Below, piece after piece: positions 9,991 to 20,090 of a stretch of 64,000 nt of DNA (its first letter is position 1; the number at the start of each line of letters is the position of its first letter). The position numbers and the translations under genes are program-made. The notes beneath the pieces are model-generated. The model saw nothing but the letters and a program-made list of their open reading frames with translations. It ran no database searches and had not been told where the DNA came from. The stretch comes from Bacteroidales bacterium (GTDB lineage: Bacteria > Bacteroidota > Bacteroidia > Bacteroidales > Paludibacteraceae), in assembly GCA_015061165.1 (NCBI GenBank), contig SUXC01000005.1:1-64000 (forward strand), in the 5' to 3' direction.

Positions 9991-10923
9991 TTATTTCTTG
10001 TAGAAGTAAACAGCATCGAGGTTGAGTTGTGCACCAGCAGTACCCTCAGTGAGTGCTACGAATACGTTTACGCCAGCAGCGCAAGTGGTGGTAGCGAGAG
10101 CAGTAGCGAAGCGTGACATTGGGATGTCGAACTCAGCCCATTCACCATTACGGGTGAAGTCTTCGTAGAGAGGACCATCGTAAACAGCAGTAGAACCAAT
10201 AACGAACTTAGTAGCCTCAGAACCGAAGATATAGAAGCAGTGTGATGCTTTGTCGGTAGATTTGAGTGCCATATGGAGATAGTAGTCGTCTGGACTTGCA
10301 ACGATAGCAGCGCGAAGAGCCTCTGCAGCTTGCCAAGCATTGCTTGCATCAGTCTCGGTGAGGCAGTAGCCACAACCAGCCCAACCTAAAGTGCTAACAG
10401 TGAGAGCAGTGAAACCATCGGTGTTGCCGTGGAAGTTGAGACCTGTAGGGTTGTCATTAGCCACGTAGGTAGCATCCCAAACATACAAGAATTTGCCTAC
10501 ATCGTCTGGACGGAAGTCACCCACTATCTTAGAAGCGTTAGCGTCAGCAGTGGTACCATCGATAGCGATTGGCCAGAATTGTGAGCCCTTGAGCGCACCT
10601 ATGCCACCTTGTGTTTGGTCAGCCTCTACGAGAACCACGCAAGTCTTGGTAACACCTGCAGCAGTAGCAGAGATGATAGCATTACCTGCGGATTTAGCAG
10701 TAACAAGACCATCAGCTACAGTAGCAACATCTTCGTTGGAAGAAGTCCAAGACTCAACGGCTACGTTAGCCTCGAGTTGATGCGTTTCACCGACTTTGAT
10801 AGTGATAGAACTTTCGGTGAGTTCCAGAGGTTCAGCTGGGTTCTTTTGTTCGCATGCAGTAAAACCTACTAATGCGAGTACTGCGAGAGCAGTAGCGAAA
10901 AATTTGTTAGTTTTCATACTCAT
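9991..10923 (-). CDS. Surface glycan-binding-type lipoprotein with Big2 domain
   Basis: Lipobox VGFTAC; Big2 (ITIKVGETHQLEANVAVESWTSSNEDVATVADGLVTAKSAGNA); follows susD in transcription order. Confidence 0.65.
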   Translation of the reverse strand: MSMKTNKFFATALAVLALVGFTACEQKNPAEPLELTESSITIKVGETHQLEANVAVESWTSSNEDVATVADGLVTAKSAGNAIISATAAGVTKTCVVLVEADQTQGGIGALKGSQFWPIAIDGTTADANASKIVGDFRPDDVGKFLYVWDATYVANDNPTGLNFHGNTDGFTALTVSTLGWAGCGYCLTETDASNAWQAAEALRAAIVASPDDYYLHMALKSTDKASHCFYIFGSEATKFVIGSTAVYDGPLYEDFTRNGEWAEFDIPMSRFATALATTTCAAGVNVFVALTEGTAGAQLNLDAVYFYKK

Positions 10924-10963
10924 TAAATTTTAATTGGTTGATAAATTATGTTGATTGGATTGA

Positions 10964-12562
10964 TTAATAACCCGGGTTTTGGTTCATCTGGGTGGGGTTG
11001 AGTTGGATTTCCTCTTGTGGGATAGGGAAAATCTCGTGCTTGCCTGCTACGAACTCTTGGATGTGGGATTGTGCTTCAGCCGATTCGGTAGCCTTGTAAG
11101 CATCCATATGGGCTTTGAGTCCATTGCCTGCTACACCTTCCCAGCGCACGAGGTCGAACCAGCGGTGCCCCTCCATAGCCAACTCGCAGCGGCGTTCGTG
11201 GCGAAGGGCTGCGTTGTCAGCGAGGGTGATCTCGGATAGTCCTACGCGTGTGCGTACCATATTGATATACGTGCGCGCGGTAGCCTCATCGCCTGCGCCG
11301 AGAGCAGCCTCGGCGTACATGAGGAGGACATCGGCATAGCGGATTTGACGATTATTGAGCGGACCGCGGGAAGCATGTAGCGCCCATTTGCCATAGCCAC
11401 CACCTTGGTCAGCAGGGTCGCGGTACATGCCGTACTTGTTGTTGAGGTAGCGTGAGCCGAGATAGATCTCAACGGAAGGAGTCTCGATGAGCGAATCCGC
11501 AGGATTGAGGATAGCCACATCGCGACGGATATCGGATGGTTCGAACTCATCGTAGAGGTTTTGTGTAGGGTGGTCGAAGCCCCAACCGCCACCAATGAGG
11601 GATGAGCGTGAACGCATGAGGATTTGCGTGAAGGAGCCAGCGGTGAAGCCAAAGCCCTCTCCGTAGTCGCCCCAAGGTACTTCCATGTATTGGATTTCGA
11701 AGACAGACTCTTGACCGTTTTCGCCAGCAAGGGTGAAGTTGTCCTCGTAGTTAGGGCAGAGCGAGTACTCGCCCGAAGCGATGATAGAGTCGCCCCATTG
11801 TTTAGCTGCTGCGTAATAGGTGGCAGGGGCTTGGGTGAGCTGCTTGTTCCAATAAGGCGAAGCCATATAGAGATTCACCTTAAGGAGCATGGCTTGTGCA
11901 GCACCCTTGGTAGCGCGACCAAGATCCTCAGCTTTCATAGCGCTGCGGAGTTGGAGCATGCTGTTGGCCTTGGTGAGGTCATCGAGAATGAGGGCATATA
12001 CCTGCTCAACCGAACTGCGATCGAGACCCCAACGGTCGGAGTCGTCAATGACATCCGTAGTAATAGGTACGCCCGCAAATACACGCACGAGGCGGAAATA
12101 GTAGTAAGCACGAAGGAAGTGTGCTTCGCCCAAGAGGCGATCCTTCATAGTAGGAGTGAAGATGGAGTCTGTACCTATCTCCATATTGGAGACATACTTA
12201 ATAGCGAGGTTGCAACGCGCAATGCCTTGGTATTGTGCACGATAGAAATCGAGCAGCAGGGTGTTTTGCGACGTGGTACGCCAGTTCTCCATATCATAGG
12301 CATCCGCCATATCGGTGGTGCTGCCACCGCCCTTGAGTGCATCGTCGCTGACGATGTCGCCGATAAACCATTCGGAGAGGTAAGTATTGTTGTATTCCCA
12401 CATGAGTGGTACATAGCAACCTGTGATATTTTGCTCAGCCGCAGCAGTGGAAGTGAAGAAATCACCCAGCAAGGTGGTTCCTGGCTCAATCTCTGTGAGA
12501 TAGTCGCGGCAACCTGTGAAGAGAAGGAGCAAAGCAAATATACTATATCTAAACGTTTTCAT
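10964..12562 (-). CDS. SusD/RagB outer-membrane glycan-binding lipoprotein
   Basis: LLLFTGCRDYLTEIEPG, LRAYYYFRLVRVFAGVPI, HERRCELAMEGHRWFDLVRW. Confidence 0.95.
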   Translation of the reverse strand: MKTFRYSIFALLLLFTGCRDYLTEIEPGTTLLGDFFTSTAAAEQNITGCYVPLMWEYNNTYLSEWFIGDIVSDDALKGGGSTTDMADAYDMENWRTTSQNTLLLDFYRAQYQGIARCNLAIKYVSNMEIGTDSIFTPTMKDRLLGEAHFLRAYYYFRLVRVFAGVPITTDVIDDSDRWGLDRSSVEQVYALILDDLTKANSMLQLRSAMKAEDLGRATKGAAQAMLLKVNLYMASPYWNKQLTQAPATYYAAAKQWGDSIIASGEYSLCPNYEDNFTLAGENGQESVFEIQYMEVPWGDYGEGFGFTAGSFTQILMRSRSSLIGGGWGFDHPTQNLYDEFEPSDIRRDVAILNPADSLIETPSVEIYLGSRYLNNKYGMYRDPADQGGGYGKWALHASRGPLNNRQIRYADVLLMYAEAALGAGDEATARTYINMVRTRVGLSEITLADNAALRHERRCELAMEGHRWFDLVRWEGVAGNGLKAHMDAYKATESAEAQSHIQEFVAGKHEIFPIPQEEIQLNPTQMNQNPGY

Positions 12563-12593
12563 ATTTCTGAGTTTTTAAGCGTTAAACGTTGTT

Positions 12594-15500
12594 TTAGAAA
12601 GTAGCATTCAAACCAAATGTGAATGTGCGACTTTGTGGGTAGTTGCCGTAGTCCACGCCCGAGCCAACCTCTGGATCATAACCAGAATACTTGGTGATGG
12701 TGAGCAGGTTGCTTGCAGTGAGATAGAAACGCAGACGAGAGCAGTGGAATTTCTCGGTGATGTTCTTGGGCAAGGTGTAGCCGATTTGGAGGTTCTTAAG
12801 ACGGAGATAGCTGCCATCTTCGATGAAACGAGTGGAGTTCTCGGTGTTGGTAGGCGAGCCAAGTGGGTTAGGAATGGTACCATTGCGGTTCTCGAGTTCC
12901 ATCCAATTGACACCCTTCGCCAACATAGCATCGCGTACCACATCGGTGTAGCCTACCCAAACTTCATCCGCCATATAGGTAGCAAGCGCATTGCTGGTAC
13001 CATCGCCTTCGAGGCGTTCGCGCATAGCGTTGTAAATCTTATTGCCACTGACACCTTGGAAGAAGATTTGGATATCCACACCATAGAAATCAGCACCGAG
13101 GTTGAAGCCATAGGTGAGTTTTGGGAATGGATTGCCAATGCACTTTTTGTCGGATTCATCGAGGATGCCATCTCCGTTTTGGTCTTTGTAGCGCGCATCA
13201 CCTGCGTGTACGCCGATGGTCTCGGCGGTGTAGGTATAGAGTTGCTGTAGCGCCTCTTCATCGGTTTGGTAGATGCCCTCGTACTCATATCCCCAGAAGG
13301 AGTTGAGTGCCATACCCTGGTCTATCTTGGTGCGGTCGCCCCAAAGAGGTGATCCACCATTGACAGCCGTGAGCTCGTTGTGGAGGAAAGAGACGTTACC
13401 ACCAATATTGTAGTGGAACTCACCGATATGATGCTTGTGATCTATAGCAATTTCTACACCCGTATTGCGGATATTGCCCACATTCTTGATGAGCGAATAA
13501 AGATTACCCACATGCGCAGGTGCGTTTACATATAGAAGTGCGTCCTTGGTGTCGCGGAGGAAGTAGTCGATTGTACCACTGAGTTTGCCATTCCAGAAAG
13601 AGAAGTCGATACCTGCATCCCATTGCTCGTTGGTCTCCCATTTACCTGCCGTATTGACTTGGGTGAGCATCGCAGCTCCACCAACCATCACTTGTGGATA
13701 GCCAAGAGGGTAGCCATAGAACACATCCTCGCTCGAACCCATAGTGGGAACAAACGAACCAGATGGAATACCATCATTACCTGCTTGACCAAAGCCGACA
13801 CGCAGTTTCAGGTTGTCAATCCATTGAACCTCTTTCAGCCATGCTTCCTCGCTCATACGCCATGCCAGAGCTACTGAAGGGAAGAAGCCCCAAGGGTCTT
13901 TGGTGAAGCGAGAAGATGCATCTGCACGGAAGTTAGCAGTAATCAGATAACGGTCTGCATACGAATAGAATGCGCGACCAAGGAAAGACAAACGACGGCT
14001 TCGACCTACTCTATCGGAAGCAGGCAGGCGATCTTCGGTCGTATTTTTTAAATACCAGTTGCTCTCCACAGGGTTGAGAATTTGTGCACCTGAACCACCG
14101 ATGCTATAGTAGTTATATTCTTCCCAAGTCTGACCCACCATGACGGAGAAATTGTGCTTGCCAATTTTCTTGGCATAGGTGGCAGTCACCTCTTCGAGGA
14201 GGGTGCAATAGCGATCCATAGAAGAGGAAAGGAAATTCTTCTCGGAGTAATTGTAGGATGTATAGGTATTAGGATATGTGAAGTTGCGATTGCGATTGAG
14301 CGAATAGTCCAACGAAATACTTGGACGGATAACGAGTCCTTCGATAGGTTTGATTTCGAGGTAGAAGTCGCCTACTACACGCTCGTTCTTGCTGGAAGGC
14401 TCGGTATTGAATGCCATTTGATATGGATTGGTTACATTCTTGAAGTTGGAACCTGCCGAGTAGTCGCCCGACATATCCTTGCCATCTGCATTGACACTGC
14501 CATCAGGATAATAGACCGGATCCCATTGCGACATCGCCATTGCAGCAGATATCACCGATGCACCCGCTGAAGAAGAGTTGTGCATCGCGTTGCGACCCGA
14601 AGTGGACACAAACGACAAGTGTTCGCCAATAGTGAGCCACTTGCGCACTTCGTAGTCGGTATTGAGGCGAAGAGTGAAACGATTATAGTCGGAGCCTATG
14701 ATTGTACCCTCTTGACCAAAATAGGAAGTAGAGAACGCATAGTGACCTCGGTCGCTACCACCATCAATACTGAGCGTATAATTATGCATGAAGGCATTGG
14801 CATTGAATACCTCATCTTGCCAATCGGTTTCCTGATGAGAATAATCAAAATTGATGGGGTAGTAAGGCGATTTACCTAACTTGTACATACTCAACCACTC
14901 GGAGAATCCACGTTGATTGTAGAAGGCAATCTCCTCAGCACCGTTACGCATGGCGCCAATACGCAACTCGGTTTCCACTTGCGCACGGGAATCCATGAGG
15001 TCGAGTTTCTTCCAACGATTTTGGATACCCCAATATGCGTCGAACGAAATGGTAGGTTTGCCTTTTCCGCCCGACTTGGTGGTGACAAGAATCACACCAT
15101 TGGCACCACGGGAACCATATATAGCAGTAGCGGAAGCATCTTTCAGAATCTCCATGGATTGGATGTCGGCAGGAGCCAAGAATCGAATATCGCCGGTGAT
15201 GACACCATCTACTACGAACAAAGGGTCGTTGCCGCCGATGGCAGAACCAATACCACGGATACGAATGGTAGCCCACTCGCCCGGCTGACCCGAATTGGTG
15301 GTAATAGTGACACCCGCTGCACGACCTTGCAATGCTTGGTCAAGACCCGCCACAGGGGCTTTGTTGAGGTCTTCTGCACTGACGGAAGTGATAGCACCTG
15401 TGAGGTCGGAACGCTTCATCGTACCATAACCTACAGCCACAACCTCATCAAGCATAACATTGTCGGGTTTGAGGGTGATGTGCATAGGAGTAGCAGTGGC

Positions 15501-15743
15501 TTTTACCTCTTGGGCAATGTAACCCATATAGGAAATAACCAATACATCTCCGACATTTGCATTGAGCAGGAAATTACCATCGAAATCGGTGATAGTACCA
15601 TTGGTAGTTCCTTTTACCATTACATTTGCACCGATTACAGGATCTGGTTCACCTTCTGCCATCACTATACCTGTGATAGTGGTCTGAGCCAAGACAAACA
15701 GTGGCATCAGAAGGAGTAACAGAAATAGATTTAAACGTTTCAT
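12594..15743 (-). CDS. SusC/RagA TonB-dependent transporter
   Basis: Carboxypeptidase-regulatory-like domain and plug (VVAVGYGTMKRSDLTGAI), SusC C-terminus. Start set at MKRLNLFLLLLL; the ORF-track start (15794) lies upstream of the promoter. Confidence 0.95.
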   Translation of the reverse strand: MKRLNLFLLLLLMPLFVLAQTTITGIVMAEGEPDPVIGANVMVKGTTNGTITDFDGNFLLNANVGDVLVISYMGYIAQEVKATATPMHITLKPDNVMLDEVVAVGYGTMKRSDLTGAITSVSAEDLNKAPVAGLDQALQGRAAGVTITTNSGQPGEWATIRIRGIGSAIGGNDPLFVVDGVITGDIRFLAPADIQSMEILKDASATAIYGSRGANGVILVTTKSGGKGKPTISFDAYWGIQNRWKKLDLMDSRAQVETELRIGAMRNGAEEIAFYNQRGFSEWLSMYKLGKSPYYPINFDYSHQETDWQDEVFNANAFMHNYTLSIDGGSDRGHYAFSTSYFGQEGTIIGSDYNRFTLRLNTDYEVRKWLTIGEHLSFVSTSGRNAMHNSSSAGASVISAAMAMSQWDPVYYPDGSVNADGKDMSGDYSAGSNFKNVTNPYQMAFNTEPSSKNERVVGDFYLEIKPIEGLVIRPSISLDYSLNRNRNFTYPNTYTSYNYSEKNFLSSSMDRYCTLLEEVTATYAKKIGKHNFSVMVGQTWEEYNYYSIGGSGAQILNPVESNWYLKNTTEDRLPASDRVGRSRRLSFLGRAFYSYADRYLITANFRADASSRFTKDPWGFFPSVALAWRMSEEAWLKEVQWIDNLKLRVGFGQAGNDGIPSGSFVPTMGSSEDVFYGYPLGYPQVMVGGAAMLTQVNTAGKWETNEQWDAGIDFSFWNGKLSGTIDYFLRDTKDALLYVNAPAHVGNLYSLIKNVGNIRNTGVEIAIDHKHHIGEFHYNIGGNVSFLHNELTAVNGGSPLWGDRTKIDQGMALNSFWGYEYEGIYQTDEEALQQLYTYTAETIGVHAGDARYKDQNGDGILDESDKKCIGNPFPKLTYGFNLGADFYGVDIQIFFQGVSGNKIYNAMRERLEGDGTSNALATYMADEVWVGYTDVVRDAMLAKGVNWMELENRNGTIPNPLGSPTNTENSTRFIEDGSYLRLKNLQIGYTLPKNITEKFHCSRLRFYLTASNLLTITKYSGYDPEVGSGVDYGNYPQSRTFTFGLNATF

Positions 15744-15771
15744 TGTCGTTGAGTTTTGATTAAAATGCGTG

Positions 15772-15803
15772 CAAAGATACAACTTTGTTCGCATACGCGC
15801 AAA
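15772..15803 (-). promoter_or_regulatory. Bacteroidetes promoter for the glucan susC operon
   Basis: Minus strand TTTG-N20-TATCTTTGC. Confidence 0.75.
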
Positions 15804-16009
15804 GAAACGTGAATATGTTTTACAACATGTTTATTGAATAAAAGCGAAAAATGTTAATACTACAAGCAATATATAATATACAGATAACTAACTATTTACA
15901 ATTTTGAAATAGTTTCTTATGAGAGATGTTTATGTGATTGGATTTTGTGAGTTTTCGTAGTAACGAAATCTCTAATAATGAAAGAATATTTTGTGCAAAA
16001 TAGCAATGT

Positions 16010-18832
16010 TTAATTGGTAATAGATTGCTGAATATTGGAGAAGTGTTGCTTGAGTGAAATAGAAGAATCTATGTCCATTTTCGTGCGGATACGATAGCGC
16101 ATCATCTCTATTCCACGTACAGATACATTCATGAGTGGAGCAATCTCTTTGGATGAGAGACCGATATGAATATACACACATAGACGACGTTCTTGTTTGT
16201 TGAGCCAAGGATATAATTTGGTTAGACGATTAATGAACTGGTTATTAACTATGTCGAAGTTTTCTTCGAATCGTTTCCAATTGATTGTCTTTTCTCCGTT
16301 TCGGGCAATGCGATTTTGCAAATGCTGGATTTTGCCTTTTGCTTCAGCAATACGGTCGTTATTTAGGCAATCAATGATGCGTCGAATTTCATTAAGAACA
16401 TCCTCGTTCCACTCCTTACGATTAGCCTCGGAAAGCAATAGATTGCTGAGTTCTTGGCTTTTGTTGCGGAGGTCGAATTGGGCCTTTTCATTTTCGAGTT
16501 GGAGAATACGCATTTGTTGCTGATATATCTCTTGGTTCTTAGCTTCAGTTAGTTGGCGTTTGCTGCGTTGAACGCGTTGATATATATTCCATATTACGAG
16601 CGCCACCAAAGCGATAAAGATTAATATATATATACCTTTTGCCCACCAAGTCAGGTAGAATGGATAGAGCAATTGGATAGGTAAAGAGCGAGTGATGATT
16701 TGCCCAGTAGTGGTGGAAAGCATTTCAATATCCAATCGGAAGTCACCGCCCGATGGTAGAGCCATAAAATCGCGGTACGGCGTTTGTTGCCATGGCGTGA
16801 AAGTCTCTTCTAACGGATATAGTCGAGAACGGAATAGCAGTGTCTCTGAAAAAGCATTATTACTGCTATAACGAATTCGGAGCGAGCGTTCTTTAGCAGG
16901 AATGACTGCTGTGTGTTCTTCGCCATCATAGGATTCGCCATACAAGATGGTGGAGGGTGAATAGAGAGAAATGATTTGTCGGATATATATGGAAGGCGTT
17001 TGCTTAGGCTGATTATCAGCAGCTTGCATGTAATAGAAACCATCTACACCTCCGACTATTACTCCACCTTTGCTGGATGGTGTGAGATTGGTAAATCCGC
17101 CTATGAACTGCGAGGCAGAGTATCGTAGTATTTGTTCGTTGTGATAAGATTGGCTCTGTGGGTCATAAGGGCGTACAGATACTTGATTATCATAGATATA
17201 CCATATGTTATGTTGCGTATCCTCTTCTACATTTAGATAGCGGTGATTACCCGATAATTGGTTTAGCAGTTGTGTGTCGGTAGAAATGATGCCATTGGTG
17301 TCCACCAGCAGACAATGGTTGTCGCTGGTGATGAGTACCTGCTTTTGCAAGTGGGTAAGCGAGTAAATGCGATGCGATGCACTTTGCTCGATAATGAGTT
17401 CGGGTACTACTTTGTTTTGAGCAAAGTCGATAGTTAGTCGCTCTACTCCGCGCGAAGAGAGTATCCAAATTTTGGCAGTAGCATCAAGTGTAAAGTAGAG
17501 TGCAGTCTCGGTGAAACCGTCCAAATATTGGAGTTGCCATTGTCCAGTAGTCGATAGGTAGAGATGGTAGAAGCCACTATACGTACCTACAATGGCAGAG
17601 GTGGAAGAGATTGGGCATATTTTCCATGCACCATCGTTGCTGTTGAGAGATTGTAGGTGATTATTTTTCACTATGAATAATCCTCGGTTGTGGCAGCAGA
17701 AGAGTGTCTTGCCCAGTTGTGCCAAGCCCCATACTTGTCCTTGACTACCCTCTACGAAGGTCAATACAGATGAATCGTTGGAGAGGCAATATAAGCCTTG
17801 ATTGGTGCCAAGATATAGTTTATCTTGATATTCGATGGATGTATAACCCGAACCGTAATCCAAATGTGGGTCTCGATAAAAAAGCACAGGATTGGAAGCA
17901 TCACTGACAGCGATACCCTTGTCCAGTCCCATCCAGATATTGCTTTGCGAATCAAAAAGCAGACTGAGAATGGTGTTGTTTTGCAATCCGCTTTCGCGGT
18001 TGATGTACTTGCAGTTTTTGCCCAATTCATCGATTAAAACAACACCACCTTGTACGGTGCCTAACGCTATTTGCTGGTTACGGATAGCCATTGTGTAGAG
18101 TTGGTTTTCAGCGATGTAGCGGTCAGCATCCGTATGAAAGCGTTGCACGTTCTGACCATCATAGATATATAGTCCATGGAAGTCGGTAGCAATGACCATC
18201 CCTTTCTCGCCCAAAGGCAATAGACTGCAAACTACCTTGTTGTGCAGCAGTTCGGCACCTCGCAGCGTATGAAGGCGTCCGCCAGTTTGCACGTATAAAT
18301 CGCGTGAAGTAGCAATATATAGATTTCCTTCCCAAACAAGCGACTCATAAATAATGGCTCCGGGATCAAGCACCTCCACATCGCCCGATAGGTTGTAGGT
18401 GAAAATATAGTGTCGTGTTTGGATGTACAGAATATTGTTGTCAATTTGCAAACGCCATACTTCTCCAAAATGGCGGTAGCGTTCGGGAATGTTGGTGGAA
18501 AGGTTTTCGTAGATTAGTCCTCCCAATCCATTGGATCGAAACACACCAAATTCATCGGTTCCACCGACATAAATTGCTCCGTCTTTTCCCAGTGCCAGCG
18601 AACGGATAGCCGTGCCGTTGTGTATGCCATATAGTTGCCACTGCGTGCCATCCGTTTCGAGCAGACCATAGTTGTTTGCCACATAAATCCAACCATTGGT
18701 ATGCTCCACAATGTCCCAGTTCTGGGTACCTGCAGCATAATCTTGTGGCGAAAACTGACGGATAATAGGACTCCATGCAGCCATGGATATGGTGCTATAG
18801 ATTAGAGCGAGCAGCAAGTGATAAAAACGCAT
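16010..18832 (-). CDS. Beta-propeller sensor / Y_Y_Y / TM / coiled-coil / LuxR-type HTH regulator without kinase domain
   Basis: Propeller repeats (NIWMGLDKGIAVSD...), TM WWAKGIYILIFIALVALVIW, C-terminal HTH LTKLYPWLNKQERRLCVYIHIGLSSKEIAPLMNVSVRGIEMMRYRIRTKM. Start trimmed from 18859. Confidence 0.85.
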   Translation of the reverse strand: MRFYHLLLALIYSTISMAAWSPIIRQFSPQDYAAGTQNWDIVEHTNGWIYVANNYGLLETDGTQWQLYGIHNGTAIRSLALGKDGAIYVGGTDEFGVFRSNGLGGLIYENLSTNIPERYRHFGEVWRLQIDNNILYIQTRHYIFTYNLSGDVEVLDPGAIIYESLVWEGNLYIATSRDLYVQTGGRLHTLRGAELLHNKVVCSLLPLGEKGMVIATDFHGLYIYDGQNVQRFHTDADRYIAENQLYTMAIRNQQIALGTVQGGVVLIDELGKNCKYINRESGLQNNTILSLLFDSQSNIWMGLDKGIAVSDASNPVLFYRDPHLDYGSGYTSIEYQDKLYLGTNQGLYCLSNDSSVLTFVEGSQGQVWGLAQLGKTLFCCHNRGLFIVKNNHLQSLNSNDGAWKICPISSTSAIVGTYSGFYHLYLSTTGQWQLQYLDGFTETALYFTLDATAKIWILSSRGVERLTIDFAQNKVVPELIIEQSASHRIYSLTHLQKQVLITSDNHCLLVDTNGIISTDTQLLNQLSGNHRYLNVEEDTQHNIWYIYDNQVSVRPYDPQSQSYHNEQILRYSASQFIGGFTNLTPSSKGGVIVGGVDGFYYMQAADNQPKQTPSIYIRQIISLYSPSTILYGESYDGEEHTAVIPAKERSLRIRYSSNNAFSETLLFRSRLYPLEETFTPWQQTPYRDFMALPSGGDFRLDIEMLSTTTGQIITRSLPIQLLYPFYLTWWAKGIYILIFIALVALVIWNIYQRVQRSKRQLTEAKNQEIYQQQMRILQLENEKAQFDLRNKSQELSNLLLSEANRKEWNEDVLNEIRRIIDCLNNDRIAEAKGKIQHLQNRIARNGEKTINWKRFEENFDIVNNQFINRLTKLYPWLNKQERRLCVYIHIGLSSKEIAPLMNVSVRGIEMMRYRIRTKMDIDSSISLKQHFSNIQQSITN

Positions 18833-18856
18833 AGTACAATCTTTTGAAAAACACTG

Positions 18857-18887
18857 CAAAGGTAGTTAAAATTTGTGACTTAACAAA
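18857..18887 (-). promoter_or_regulatory. Bacteroidetes promoter for the regulator
   Basis: Minus strand TTTG-N19-TACCTTTGCAG. Confidence 0.65.
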
Positions 18888-18912
18888 ATCGTATGCACAA
18901 TTTAGTACAAGA

Positions 18913-18945
18913 TTTGGGTATATCAGATATTTTTTGTACCTTTGC
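18913..18945 (+). promoter_or_regulatory. Bacteroidetes promoter upstream of mltG
   Basis: TTTG...GTACCTTTGCAG. Confidence 0.65.
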
Positions 18946-18988
18946 AGCCCCATTTAATAGATTAAAATGACTAAAACCGAACAATGAT

Positions 18989-20020
18989 ATGAAGAAACGA
19001 ACCATCTTACTTTTATTTATTGTTGCTTTATTTGTGGTAGGCTGTGGATTCTTGCAACAATATTATCGTTTAGAAGTATGCAACTTTGTCAGTCGTGATG
19101 GTGAGAGCCACGGATATTATGTCTATCCCGACATGTCTGCCGACTCGCTGTACACATTGATGTGTGTGGATTATGAAGTGCAAGATGAAGAGTCGTGGTA
19201 CACACACAGCAAGCATTTGCTGTATCAAAAGCCCAAATCAGGATATTATCGTTTCCCTGTAGAAATGGGTAATAAGCATCTAATCAGACGATTGCAATTA
19301 GGTCAAGAGACTCCCATCAAATTGTCGTTTACTCAATCTATCCGTACCCGCACACAATTGGCAGGTGCTATGGGTAAAAAACTATTGTTGGATTCCGCAG
19401 AGGTGCTACAACGATTGGAGGATAAGACTTATTTGGCACAATATGGATTGACACCAGAGACGGCTGTGTGTCTCTTTATTCCAAATACGTACGAGGTCTA
19501 TTGGACTATGAGTGCAGACCAACTCTTTGCGCGCATGCACAAAGAATATCTCCGTTTCTGGAATGAGGAGCGTCGTGCTAAGGCTAAGGCATTGGGTTTG
19601 ACACCAGTAGAAGTGGCTACATTGGCGTCTATTGTCGCATCCGAAACCAATAAGACGGCAGAACATCCACTGATTGCCTCGCTATATTTGAATCGTCTCA
19701 ACAAAGGCATCGCGTTGCAGGCTTGTCCTACGGTGATATATGCAGTAGGTGATTTTAAGATGCGTCGTGTGCTGAAAAGGCATTTGCGAATAGACTCGCC
19801 CTACAACACCTACACGCATCAGGGACTGCCTCCAGGACCTATTCGCTTGGCACGTCCAGATGTGATAGATGCTGTACTAAATGCGCCTAAGACCGATTAT
19901 CTGTATATGTGTGCTAATCCCGATTTCTCGGGTACTCACGTGTTCTCATCTAATTATACCAAACATAGTGCCGTGGCTCGCCAATATCAACGTGCACTCA
20001 ATCAGAAGAAAATTAGATAA
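18989..20020 (+). CDS. mltG: Endolytic transglycosylase MltG (YceG-like)
   Basis: ATLASIVASETNKTAEHPLIASLYLNRLNKGIALQACPTVIYA and SPYNTYTHQGLPPGPI. Confidence 0.95.
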   Translation: MKKRTILLLFIVALFVVGCGFLQQYYRLEVCNFVSRDGESHGYYVYPDMSADSLYTLMCVDYEVQDEESWYTHSKHLLYQKPKSGYYRFPVEMGNKHLIRRLQLGQETPIKLSFTQSIRTRTQLAGAMGKKLLLDSAEVLQRLEDKTYLAQYGLTPETAVCLFIPNTYEVYWTMSADQLFARMHKEYLRFWNEERRAKAKALGLTPVEVATLASIVASETNKTAEHPLIASLYLNRLNKGIALQACPTVIYAVGDFKMRRVLKRHLRIDSPYNTYTHQGLPPGPIRLARPDVIDAVLNAPKTDYLYMCANPDFSGTHVFSSNYTKHSAVARQYQRALNQKKIR

Positions 20021-20090
20021 TTTATACCAGACTCAGGAGTCCAGACTCAGGACTCTATAATCCAGAAGCCAGAAGCCAATATTCAACGTT

